Part shown: positions 17,018 to 24,129 of the stretch, in pieces
Numbering within the stretch: the stretch's first letter is position 1
How the letters are laid out: each line of letters begins with the position of its first letter
The notes under the pieces: generated by a model
Told to the model about the DNA's origin: nothing
Database searches by the model: none
What the model saw: the letters and a program-made list of their open reading frames with translations, nothing else
From: JBEKHI01 sp050012355
GTDB taxonomy: Bacteria; Actinomycetota; Actinomycetes; Streptosporangiales; Streptosporangiaceae
Length of the DNA: 26,189 nucleotides
Reading direction: 5' to 3'
NCBI GenBank assembly: GCA_050012355.1
Contig: JBEKHI010000067.1
Span: 1 to 26,189, forward strand
Made by a program: the position numbers and the translations under genes

Positions 17018-17815
17018 TTATCTCCGGTTTACTCGCATCCATTCTGTCGCGAAATCAACGACTTGCTTCATGTGCATCAAACGGCACTCTGCATCACCGA
17101 CGTAACCCCGATTCTGATCGACAGACTTATCGAGCATCTCGCCGATAAATGCGAAATCGCTGTCATCCAGAATCACATCGGTATAGGAGCGCCACTCGGG
17201 GCGGCCCCGGTACCGGATAACGCAGCGGTAGGTGCTCCTCGGAGGAGATAGCGCGTACCGGTACTCGGCGAGGTGCAATGACGTGCAATAGGCGTAGCCC
17301 ACACCTGCCATCAAGATTGACGCTCCCCGCGTGTACAGCGCGCCAAGCGGTGAGCGCTCGCCGAGGTGGCAGTCGATTCTGTGGCCCTTCATCAGGGCTC
17401 GGGCCAGCGGGCCGATGGCAGCGAATGATGACTGAGGATGCCCGCTGCGTATGGCACCGGGCGTCGTACGGACCTGCTCGGCGATGCATCCCGCGCCGAC
17501 GGCGGGGGTGGTCGCACGGTCGAACGCTGGCATCTGCTTTCGGAAGGCGGCCGCCTGGGCCGTAGTCAGGCCGTCGACGCGCGCAAGGTGGTCGCGCGAC
17601 GTGTCGGAATTCTCCGCCGTCGTGGTCGGCACCACCAATGTCCCGGTCGGCCCCAGCACGTCGAGCATCGCGTCGATGACCGTCGCGGCGCCACCCGCTA
17701 CCCAGCCCATGCTGCGCAGGGAGGCGTTCAGCAGCACCGTGCTGCCCTCGGTCAGGCCCAGCGAAATGAGGTCGCTGGCGATCTCTGCTCGGGTCAGACC
17801 GACGGCACTGGTCAT
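17018..17815 (-). CDS. AAC(3)-family N-acetyltransferase linked to the FxS cluster
   Basis: A 265-residue member of the aminoglycoside 3-N-acetyltransferase (Antibiotic_NAT, PF02522) fold. Family motifs are clear: L-L-N-A-S-L-R-S-M-G near residues 28-37, G-T-L-V-V-P-T at 58-64, G-H-P-Q-S-S-F-A-A-I-G-P with H126, S-P-L-G-A-L-Y at 155-161 and T-S-L-H-L-A-E with H181 and E184. Known members use acetyl-CoA to acetylate an amine. It begins 4 bases after the fxsB stop, with AGAGG inside the end of fxsB, so the two are translationally coupled. Tight linkage to a RiPP maturase suggests it acts on the peptide or a linked small molecule rather than serving as an antibiotic-resistance gene; this is inference. 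Symbol left empty because AAC(3) names denote tested resistance enzymes. Confidence 0.85.
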   Translation of the reverse strand: MTSAVGLTRAEIASDLISLGLTEGSTVLLNASLRSMGWVAGGAATVIDAMLDVLGPTGTLVVPTTTAENSDTSRDHLARVDGLTTAQAAAFRKQMPAFDRATTPAVGAGCIAEQVRTTPGAIRSGHPQSSFAAIGPLARALMKGHRIDCHLGERSPLGALYTRGASILMAGVGYAYCTSLHLAEYRYALSPPRSTYRCVIRYRGRPEWRSYTDVILDDSDFAFIGEMLDKSVDQNRGYVGDAECRLMHMKQVVDFATEWMRVNRR

Positions 17816-17819
17816 CTGC

Positions 17820-20336
17820 TTACCTCTGGCCGATAGCCTTTTCCCAGCGCGACCGATGCTGATTGGCCCACTGCATGGCCATTCCGGTCGCGCCCGCTGG
17901 CACGGCCTCGTCGTGCCACTGCCCCAGGGTGGTCTGTAGGCCGTCGACGAAGCGGGCGCCCTCTGGTGTTAGGGCGCCGGAGTCTGCCAGAGTTTCCGCT
18001 GCGATCGTGGTCTGATCCCGCCAGAGCGTGAATCGCGCTGCGGCGGCCTCGGCATCGGCCTTGGAAGTGGCCAGGCGCTGCCATGACCGGAGCCAGAACT
18101 CCGTGACAGCGATGTGCGCGTAGGTGCCTTGCAAGAGCGCCTCGAGAGGCCGGGGATCGTCTCGCCAGGGCGCGTAGTAAGTCCTGGTGTCGGCGCGGTT
18201 GCATAGCTGGTACATGTCCAGCACAGCGCCGAGCTTGACATGCTGAAACTCGTGCATCAGCAACAGCGCGAGCGTGGCCGGGCTGTCCGGGAGCGCGGCG
18301 CCGACGGCGCCGAACGCCTGCCGTGCCGCGGCGCTTATCTCCTGCCCGGGCTTGCTGTTCGCCAGCGGCGTGATCGTGGTGAGCCCAGTAGCCAGTCCTA
18401 GCGCGTAGGCGGGGAACTCGCGCGTTATCAGATCCCACGCTTGCTCGTAGAAGAGTTGCCACTGCGCAATGGCATCGCGGGAGAGCCGGTCCGCTGCGGG
18501 CCATTGGTGGCAGTCACGGTACGGGTCTGTATCCTCCAGCGTGACGGACGCGCCGTCGGCCCGTAGGACACGCACTGGCTGCCAGTCGGAGGGTAGCTCA
18601 GACTCAGAGCTGTCCAGTTTGACAGTTCGCTCTCCGTCCGGTCCGTGTACGGTAAACCAGCCGCTACCGGTACTGACAGTCAGTTTTCGTGTGGACTCCA
18701 CCGGGATACGGAGCCGCCCGAGCGTAGGCAGGTGCAGGAAGCCGTCCCGGACCGGTACCGGCAACTCGACCGAAAGCCCGGCACGGATCGCCGCCGCGGC
18801 GGCGATCGCCGCCAGATAGTCGATGTCGCGTTCATTGTGCGCAGTGCTCCGCTCCGGGAGGAATCGCACGGCCCACGCCCGTACGTATGGATGCGTGAAC
18901 ACCACGTCAACGGGGTGTGTGCGGTCTCGGTCAGCCGGGTGCGTGAAAATCCGGTCAGCAGGCTGCGTGCGGCCCTCGTCAGTCGGCTCCGTGAGGTTCC
19001 GAGCAGCCGCCCGTGCGGCGTCGGCATCTAGATCGGTGAGCACATCCCAGGCATCACCGGGCACCGTGGCACCGGCCCGTTGGCCGACGTTCCCGAGCAA
19101 CACACGGACGAGGCTGTGCTGTGACTGGACTAGCTCCCCGATGGCACGGTCGTCGCCATACCCTGCGGCGATAGCATCGAAATCAGGGTCCGGCAGGGTG
19201 TGCATGGGCTGGCCGGTGTCAAGCGAACTCCGGACGTGCTTGATGAGCTCCATGAGGTCCCCGCAGTAGACCGATGGATTGTCGAAGCCGTTCTCAGTCC
19301 GGTACCGATGGGTGTAAAGCCCCCCGCCGCAGCTCTTGACGACCGGGCAGCGCTGGCAGGTGGCGGACAGGCCCGCCAGCCCTTGCTGACGGGCAGTTAT
19401 GCCAGGGTGGAGCGCGACTTCGTCGAGGCTGTTCTGGTAGATGTCGAAACCAGTTTGCGGTGCTCCCTCATAGGCGACCTTGAGCGAGTCCACTTGCTCG
19501 ATCGAGCCGTCGGTCTCGATGACGGCTAGATCGCTCGGCGTCAATCCCAGTGCTTCGGTACCGCTGCGACCGCCGTTCGTAGTCGCGATGATCGACTCAA
19601 ACATCCTTACCGAGGTACGGCGGCCGTCGGCCATCCACCGGTCGAACACGGCGATCAGCCAGTCGGCGTAGGGTGTCTTGCCTTCGGCAGCGAATGGCGG
19701 AGGCTGATCCCACGTCGCGTGGGGGAGCAGGAAGTCGATGACAGGGGGGTCGAGCGCTGCTAGGGCGTCGTAGGTGGCGACGGGATCGTTCCGCACATCG
19801 ATGGTGCACAGCAGCCCTGAGTACAGGGGCTGGTACCGCTCGCTGCGGAGCCTGTTAACGGCGGCGACTACCTGGTCGTAGCTACTACGTCCGTCAGCGT
19901 ACTTGCGGTGCAAGTCGTTGGCGTCCCGGTCGCCATCCAGGGATATGCCGATTTTGACCCGGTGCTCGGCGAACAGTTCACAGAACTGTTCGCCGAGCCG
20001 GACAGCATTGGTGTGAACGCGCAAATCAAGGCGACACACCGCTTCAAGCACGCGCCGAATCTCGGCGCAAATCCAGCCAAGCTTGTCTGGTCCCGCGAGC
20101 AGCGGCTCGCCGCCATGCAGGATGATCCGAACCTCGTTGAGCGCGTGCCCGCGAGCATACTCGGCGATGCGCTCCGCTGCCCTGGTGACGGTGGTCTCGG
20201 AGATCACTTTCGGCCGGGCTCGCCAGCTCTGGTCTGCGTGTTCGTAGATGTAGCAATGGTCACAGGCTAGGTCGCACCTGCTGCACACCTTGATCACGAA
20301 TTGCCGGAGAGGCGTCTCGGTACCGGTCGTCGTCAC
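17820..20336 (-). CDS. fxsB: FxsB: radical SAM/SPASM maturase fused to a HExxH peptide-modification domain
   Basis: An 838-residue enzyme. The radical SAM [4Fe-4S] motif is C21-x3-C25-x2-C28-Y with G-G-E-P at 75-78. A SPASM-type cysteine region (C-Q-R-C-P-V-V-K-S-C-G-G-G) lies at about 325-360. Residues 451-482 are four tandem 8-residue repeats forming a linker. The C-terminal part is a HExxH domain with H-E-F-Q-H at 695-699. Homologues in FxSxx-COOH loci form an aromatic C-beta cyclophane on the F-x-S motif of FxsA (triceptide chemistry). The HExxH module belongs to a family linked to RiPP modification, reported in at least one case as peptide beta-hydroxylation (from memory). It starts with GTG 12 bases after fxsA, with no good Shine-Dalgarno sequence, implying coupling to fxsA. 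Confidence 0.92.
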   Translation of the reverse strand: MTTTGTETPLRQFVIKVCSRCDLACDHCYIYEHADQSWRARPKVISETTVTRAAERIAEYARGHALNEVRIILHGGEPLLAGPDKLGWICAEIRRVLEAVCRLDLRVHTNAVRLGEQFCELFAEHRVKIGISLDGDRDANDLHRKYADGRSSYDQVVAAVNRLRSERYQPLYSGLLCTIDVRNDPVATYDALAALDPPVIDFLLPHATWDQPPPFAAEGKTPYADWLIAVFDRWMADGRRTSVRMFESIIATTNGGRSGTEALGLTPSDLAVIETDGSIEQVDSLKVAYEGAPQTGFDIYQNSLDEVALHPGITARQQGLAGLSATCQRCPVVKSCGGGLYTHRYRTENGFDNPSVYCGDLMELIKHVRSSLDTGQPMHTLPDPDFDAIAAGYGDDRAIGELVQSQHSLVRVLLGNVGQRAGATVPGDAWDVLTDLDADAARAAARNLTEPTDEGRTQPADRIFTHPADRDRTHPVDVVFTHPYVRAWAVRFLPERSTAHNERDIDYLAAIAAAAAIRAGLSVELPVPVRDGFLHLPTLGRLRIPVESTRKLTVSTGSGWFTVHGPDGERTVKLDSSESELPSDWQPVRVLRADGASVTLEDTDPYRDCHQWPAADRLSRDAIAQWQLFYEQAWDLITREFPAYALGLATGLTTITPLANSKPGQEISAAARQAFGAVGAALPDSPATLALLLMHEFQHVKLGAVLDMYQLCNRADTRTYYAPWRDDPRPLEALLQGTYAHIAVTEFWLRSWQRLATSKADAEAAAARFTLWRDQTTIAAETLADSGALTPEGARFVDGLQTTLGQWHDEAVPAGATGMAMQWANQHRSRWEKAIGQR
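18891..18986. repeat. Four 24-base tandem repeats within fxsB
   Basis: Four consecutive 24-base units (18891-18914, 18915-18938, 18939-18962, 18963-18986) encode an 8-residue repeat on the minus strand, consensus P-[ATV]-D-x-x-x-T-[HQ]. They form the linker between the SPASM and HExxH parts of FxsB. Being in frame and degenerate, they look like an expanding minisatellite tolerated in a flexible linker. Confidence 0.85.
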
Positions 20337-20348
20337 CGGGGAATCTCG

Positions 20349-20498
20349 CTATATCGAGGAGTTGAACGCGGATACTTCGGTTTGCGGCATAATCCGCTCC
20401 GCGAGGCCGATGGTAAGCTCAGGCCCGGTGATGTCGCTGAGCGGTAGGTCGCGCAGGTCGGCCAGGCTGGATTCGAGTTCTGAAACCGAAGCGGTCAT
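20349..20498 (-). CDS. fxsA: FxsA: FxSxx-COOH RiPP precursor peptide
   Basis: A 49-residue peptide that is easily missed because of its size. It begins M-T-A-S-V-S-E-L-E, has an acidic leader with D-L-R-D-L-P-L-S-D-I-T-G, and ends E-V-S-A-F-N-S-S-I followed by TAG. F45 and S47 with two residues after S47 give exactly the F-x-S-x-x-COOH signature that names the family. The ATG at 20498 has the Shine-Dalgarno AGGAG with TAACAA before the start. Only 12 bases separate it from fxsB. In this family the radical SAM enzyme crosslinks the Phe ring to the Ser side chain. The peptide has no Lys and no Cys, so its only free amine is the N-terminus. No leader peptidase or exporter gene lies nearby. Confidence 0.93.
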   Translation of the reverse strand: MTASVSELESSLADLRDLPLSDITGPELTIGLAERIMPQTEVSAFNSSI

Positions 20499-20520
20499 TT
20501 GTTACTCCTGGGTTAAATTC

Positions 20521-20554
20521 GCCCGTTTGCGGGCTTGCCCCTAGGGGCATACTA
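20521..20554 (-). promoter_or_regulatory. fxsA promoter with overlapping 12-base palindrome and leader hairpin
   Basis: On the minus strand TAGTAT (20554-20549) is a plausible -10 box. It is followed at once by the perfect palindrome GCCCCTAGGGGC (20548-20537), which would straddle the transcription start. Next comes a GCCCG-CAAA-CGGGC hairpin (20534-20521), then the ribosome-binding site. A palindrome at the start site is typical of a repressor operator. No regulator gene is visible in the window. The -35 box is unclear. Confidence 0.4.
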
Positions 20555-20874
20555 ATCCGTTTATCGATTCAGTTGCAGTGGGGCTGTGTTAAAGTTTACG
20601 TTACGCTCAGTAATCTCGCTAGTACTTAGAGTAACAAGCGGGTAACGACAAGATGATGGCTTCAATGCGGCGTTCGTCACGTTTGGTTGAACATTCGTAA
20701 CCAATCATCACATTTCCGTGATAATTTACGATGTCTGCCACACCTCCGTCCGTAGTCGACCAGTGTCGACCATACCACTTATCGGTTCCCCAGTAGAAGC
20801 GCAACAATACTTCCGGCTTACGCGATCAAAGAGTACAGATGGGGTGGGGATACTCGCGACTTCGTTGCCATAAA

Positions 20875-20903
20875 TTGACTCAGTTCCCAGGCCGTTATTT
20901 TAC
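20875..20903 (+). promoter_or_regulatory. Candidate promoter of the YbaK-like gene
   Basis: TTGACT (20875-20880) is followed after 15-17 bases by TATTTT or TTTTAC. A start about 40 bases before the GTG at 20950 would fit. The -35 match is good and the -10 match is partial. Confidence 0.35.
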
Positions 20904-20949
20904 GGTTCGCGCTGCGAGGTCCTCGTCTGCCGTCTGGCAAGATAACTGG

Positions 20950-21480
20950 GTGACTGAGAGCCTTGAGTTCCACCCGGCGCTTGAGCGGCCTGACCTACTG
21001 GCACCTGCCGTCGCGGAGGCGTTGCGCGACTGGCCGCCTGCGACTGCGGTCCGCGTCGCGGAGATCGATCCGTCGTTGGCTGACACCGCGGCGTTCTGCG
21101 CGGCGTATGGAGTGACGCTCGAGGAATCGGCGAACTGCGTGGTGGTCGCGGGGCGGCGGGGTGGGGAGACTTCGTATGCGGCGTGCATCGTGGCGGCCAC
21201 CACCCGGGCCGACGTGAACGGTCTTGTCCGGCGCCACCTAGGAGCGCGCAAGGTCTCGTTCGCCCCGGTGGAGTACGTGACCGAGACGGCGGCGATGGAG
21301 TACGGCGGGATCACCCCGATCGGGCTGCCCGACGGCTGGCCGGTGCTCGTCGACGCGGCGGTGGCCAAGCTCGGCAGCGCCGTGATCGGCTCGGGCATCC
21401 GTGGTTCCAAGCTGTGGCTGCCAGGCTCGGCACTCGCGGACATCCCGGGTGCCGAGGTCCTGGACACGCTCGGCATCTAA
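20950..21480 (+). CDS. YbaK/EbsC-family aminoacyl-tRNA deacylase-like protein
   Basis: A 176-residue single YbaK/ProRS-INS-type domain. Family features are A-A-F-C-A-A-Y-G-V near the N-terminus, A-N-C-V-V-V-A-G-R-R, R-A-D-V-N-G-L-V-R-R-H, A-R-K-V-S-F-A and the C-terminal signature M-E-Y-G-G-I-T-P-I-G-L-P-D-G-W-P-V-L-V-D. Members hydrolyse mischarged tRNAs such as Cys-tRNA(Pro), or related aminoacyl bonds. The GTG at 20950 is preferred because homologous proteins begin near M-T-E-x-L-E-F; a longer frame from 20839 adds residues of atypical composition. It converges on the first methyltransferase gene with 2 bases between stops. Confidence 0.87.
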   Translation: MTESLEFHPALERPDLLAPAVAEALRDWPPATAVRVAEIDPSLADTAAFCAAYGVTLEESANCVVVAGRRGGETSYAACIVAATTRADVNGLVRRHLGARKVSFAPVEYVTETAAMEYGGITPIGLPDGWPVLVDAAVAKLGSAVIGSGIRGSKLWLPGSALADIPGAEVLDTLGI

Positions 21481-21482
21481 AT

Positions 21483-22310
21483 TCACAGCTTCGCGGCGAC
21501 CCCGCCCCACAACGTCGTCGCGGTGGCCGCTTCCTCGGCCGAATCGGGCCGCCACTCCGATACCCGCACCACACCCGGCTCCAGCAGGTCAAGCCCGTCG
21601 AAGAACTCCGCCACGACAGGACGCGGTCGCGCGACATGCACGCTGTCTCGCAGCAGCTGGTTGAGCCGCTGCTCGAACGGGGCGATCTCTTCCGGGAACA
21701 AGTCGCTGCCCGCGTGCGAGATCACCAGGAAGCTGCCGGGCGGCACGGCGTCGAGCAGGCGAGCGACGATACTGCGGGCCTCGTCTGGGTCCGGGATGTA
21801 GTGCATGATCGCGATCAGCATGATCGCGACCGGCTGGCCGAAGTCCAGTGTCCTCGCCGCCTGGCGGAGAATCTTCTCCGTCTCGCGCAGATCCGCGTCC
21901 AGGTATGCCGTGGCGCCCTCCCGGGTGCTGGTGAGCAGGGCGCGTGCGTGGGCCAGCACCATCGGATCGTTGTCGACGTAGACGATCCGGCTCTCCGGCC
22001 TGACGGACTGTGCAACTTCGTGGGTGTTGCTGGCCGTCGGCAGGCCTGTTCCGATGTCCAGGAACTGCCGGATGCCCTCGGTCGCGGTGAGGTGCCGGAC
22101 CACCCGGGCAAGGAACGCCCGGTTGGCGCGCGCGGACTGCCGGATGCCGGGATAGACCTCGATCGTCTCCTCACCGGCGATCCGGTCAGCGGGGAAGTGA
22201 TCCTTGCCGCCCAGCCAGTAGTTGTAAACCCTGGCCACGTGGGCCACCCTGCTGTCGAAACGATCCTCCGGCGAATCGTCCTGGCCGGAGGTGTCCTGTG
22301 CACCCAACAT
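21483..22310 (-). CDS. SAM-dependent methyltransferase, DUF574/Methyltransf_19 family (copy 1)
   Basis: A 275-residue protein of the actinobacterial Methyltransf_19 (PF04672) family. Typical elements are V-A-R-V-Y-N-Y-W-L-G-G-K-D-H-F near residues 25-39, R-A-N-R-A-F-L-x-R-V-V-R, SAM motif I F-L-D-I-G-T-G-L-P-T, V-Y-V-D-N-D-P-M-V-L-A-H-A-R (acidic residue for the SAM ribose), D-F-G-Q-P-V-A-I-M and the C-terminal W-R-P-D ... L-W-G-G-V-A. The substrate is unknown for the family. The ATG at 22310 with GAGGGG before it is preferred; an ATG at 22343 would add 11 residues but overlaps a GATAAT sequence that could be the -10 box. Divergent from the unrecognised gene at 22448. Confidence 0.88.
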   Translation of the reverse strand: MLGAQDTSGQDDSPEDRFDSRVAHVARVYNYWLGGKDHFPADRIAGEETIEVYPGIRQSARANRAFLARVVRHLTATEGIRQFLDIGTGLPTASNTHEVAQSVRPESRIVYVDNDPMVLAHARALLTSTREGATAYLDADLRETEKILRQAARTLDFGQPVAIMLIAIMHYIPDPDEARSIVARLLDAVPPGSFLVISHAGSDLFPEEIAPFEQRLNQLLRDSVHVARPRPVVAEFFDGLDLLEPGVVRVSEWRPDSAEEAATATTLWGGVAAKL

Positions 22311-22447
22311 TGTCCCCTCGCGAGCGAACCGATTTGAAAACATTATCTTCCGTAGATCATCTTCGGTTGGGTGCCAGGAAACCGTAACACGGTCGGCGTA
22401 ATAGATAGTGGAACTTACTGGAATACGGCGGTCGTTAGAGTACTGGT

Positions 22448-23212
22448 GTGGGTGAGTCCATTGAGGAACTAGAGAAACATATTGGCGAGCTTCGTGCGCG
22501 AGTCCGCGAGGCGCGACTGCGTGGCGATCACGAGGACGCGGTAGCGCTCCGGGAAGGGCTGGATGCGGCGGAGCGCGCTTGGGATGGTGCGCTGGACTCT
22601 CTCGTGGCTCCGGCGGCCACCCGCGGCGGGGCGTCGCTGCTGCCGTTGCGTGAACAAGTTCACGAGGCGCTGAGCCTGCTCGCCGTTCCGTCCGCGCCCC
22701 GGCTGATTGCCACCGTGCATGAGGCGTTCTTCGCCACCTCGTTCCCGAGTGCCAAGCTGACCAGTCTCAAGCGAGACGAGGAACGCTCGTTTCGCGCGGC
22801 CCCGTACTCGCGGCCCTATTACCTCTGCGCCGCGCTGACCGTCGACCTGCTAGGGCCGTCGCGTGGCCTGCTCGCGGTCTCGACCTGGCCGATGCAGCGC
22901 CGGGTCATCGGCTCGCTGTCCCCGCGCGCCGATTTCCTGACGGCCGCGATTCACGTCGCGGAAGCCGTCGAGCGTCTCCCTGAGCCGGTGCCGGCGGCTA
23001 GGCGGCTGCTGTGCCGGTTCGCCACGAACATCCCGGGATCCGGCAACGAAGCGCTACCGCAGCAGGTCAAACAGGCGGCCGAAGCGGAGCTGAACGTGCA
23101 CATCGAAGAGGACACCCAGGTGCGAGCCGATGCCGCCAAGCGAGCGGCGGAGCGACTCGACGACGTGGAACGGCTCTTCGGCAGCCGCCTCGAGGTGGGC
23201 CGGCTCAGCTAG
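22448..23212 (+). CDS. Unrecognised protein with N-terminal coiled coil
   Basis: I do not recognise this 254-residue protein. Residues 3-50 are rich in Glu, Arg, Leu and Ala in heptad spacing and should form a coiled coil. Residues about 60-190 look globular, with a helix-rich segment L-R-E-Q-V-H-E-A-L-S-L-L and a basic patch L-T-S-L-K-R-D-E-E-R-S-F that could suit a winged-helix or regulatory fold. The C-terminus is again charged and helical. There is no signal peptide or membrane segment. GC-rich third positions and a lack of overlap with neighbours support a real gene. It starts with GTG and has no Shine-Dalgarno sequence; TAGAGT (22436-22441) is spaced for a leaderless transcript. It sits between two methyltransferases and converges on the second. 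Confidence 0.7.
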   Translation: MGESIEELEKHIGELRARVREARLRGDHEDAVALREGLDAAERAWDGALDSLVAPAATRGGASLLPLREQVHEALSLLAVPSAPRLIATVHEAFFATSFPSAKLTSLKRDEERSFRAAPYSRPYYLCAALTVDLLGPSRGLLAVSTWPMQRRVIGSLSPRADFLTAAIHVAEAVERLPEPVPAARRLLCRFATNIPGSGNEALPQQVKQAAEAELNVHIEEDTQVRADAAKRAAERLDDVERLFGSRLEVGRLS

Positions 23213-23223
23213 GTGAACGGCCG

Positions 23224-24045
23224 CTAGGCGTCCTTGCGGGCGATGCCGCCCCACATAGCGACCGAGGCTTCCGCGGCCGGGGCATCCTGGTGCCACCCGG
23301 GTATAGCGACAATGCCTGGCGGTACCAGCTCAAGTCCAGCGAAGAAGTGGGAGACTTCGGCGTGGCTGCGCGGGGTTGCCTGCTCCGGAGAGCGCTTGTT
23401 GTACTCGCGCATCGACTCGGCGACCTCCTCGGCGTTGATGTCGCTCGCCGGGTGGGAGATGACTAGGTAGCTGCCCGGCGGCACCGCCACCATCAGCCGG
23501 GAGACAAGTCCGTAGGGATCGTCGGAGTCCGGGATGTACTGGAGGATGGCGAGCAACATGACGCCGATCGGCTTGCTGAAGTCGAGCGTCTCGGCGGCCT
23601 TGGCGAGAATGCCTTCGACGTCCTGCAGGTCGGCGTGCAAGAAAGCGGTGGTGCCACCGCGAAGCAAAGCCCTGGCGTGGGTAAGCACCATCGCGTCGTT
23701 GTCCACATAGACGACCCGGGATTCCGGGGCGCCTGCCTGCGCGACCTCGTGCGTGTTGTTCGCGGACGGGATGCCGGTGCCGATGTCGAGAAACTGCCTG
23801 ATGGCCGCCTCGTCAGTCAGGTAGCGGACGGCGCGGCCGAGGAACGCCCGGTTGGCGCGGACGGCGACAACGAGATCCGGGTACGCCCTGACCGCCTGCT
23901 TACCCGCTTCACGGTCGGCCTCGAAGTTGTCCTTGCCCCCGAGCCAGTAGTCGTACACCCGCGCGGGGTGCGCCGTGCTCGTGTCGATATGGCTGGGGAG
24001 GCTCTCGTTGTCCCCGGGAACCGAGCTGTGCGACAAATCTGGCAC
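23224..24045 (-). CDS. SAM-dependent methyltransferase, DUF574/Methyltransf_19 family (copy 2)
   Basis: A 273-residue paralogue of the copies at 21483 and 24130. It has H-P-A-R-V-Y-D-Y-W-L-G-G-K-D-N-F-E-A-D-R near residues 26-45, motif I F-L-D-I-G-T-G-I-P-S, V-Y-V-D-N-D-A-M-V-L, P-P-G-S-Y-L-V-I-S-H and a C-terminal M-W-G-G-I-A-R-K. The GTG at 24045 was chosen because GGAAGG lies 7 bases upstream and the length then equals that of its paralogues; ATG codons at 24087, 24117 and 24168 give longer versions, the last of which would run into copy 3. It is head to head with copy 3 across about 85 bases and converges on the coiled-coil gene with 11 bases between stops. Confidence 0.87.
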   Translation of the reverse strand: MPDLSHSSVPGDNESLPSHIDTSTAHPARVYDYWLGGKDNFEADREAGKQAVRAYPDLVVAVRANRAFLGRAVRYLTDEAAIRQFLDIGTGIPSANNTHEVAQAGAPESRVVYVDNDAMVLTHARALLRGGTTAFLHADLQDVEGILAKAAETLDFSKPIGVMLLAILQYIPDSDDPYGLVSRLMVAVPPGSYLVISHPASDINAEEVAESMREYNKRSPEQATPRSHAEVSHFFAGLELVPPGIVAIPGWHQDAPAAEASVAMWGGIARKDA

Positions 24046-24129
24046 GGTGCGACCTTCCGGCTCGGCGAACGGGGCGTAACCGAGCATATACACCCGGACG
24101 AGATGGGGGATCGACATAGGATCGTGAGC

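Larger units (their letters stand above)
20499..20949. other. AT-rich intergenic region between fxsA and the YbaK-like gene
   Basis: About 450 bases with visibly lower GC than the rest of the window, without a convincing gene. It holds the fxsA control region (20499-20560) and a possible YbaK promoter (20875-20903). The middle contains a 62-codon minus-strand frame (20619-20807) starting at TTG with codon use unlike its neighbours; I do not call it a gene. The base composition suggests foreign DNA or a site for an AT-binding silencer such as Lsr2, which is inference. Confidence 0.6.

Noticed and set aside
17018..17815. Acquired aminoglycoside-resistance gene
   Set aside because: The fold is AAC(3), but there is no integron, transposase or resistance context and the gene is coupled to fxsB, so a cluster-specific role is more likely.
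18891..18986. CRISPR-like array
   Set aside because: Units are contiguous 24-base tandem repeats without spacers and lie in frame inside fxsB.
20619..20807. A 62-codon minus-strand frame rich in aromatic residues upstream of fxsA
   Set aside because: It starts only at TTG, has AT-rich codon use unlike its neighbours, matches no family I know and lies in an AT-rich intergenic island where open frames are less expected to be selected. It stays possible but unsupported.
21183..22337. 384-codon plus-strand frame across the YbaK end and the first methyltransferase
   Set aside because: Antisense or out of frame to two recognisable genes and Arg/Gly-rich throughout.
23635..24129. Upstream extension of methyltransferase copy 3
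   Set aside because: The added 165 residues are antisense to copy 2 and resemble no protein; the family start motif begins just after the ATG at 24130.
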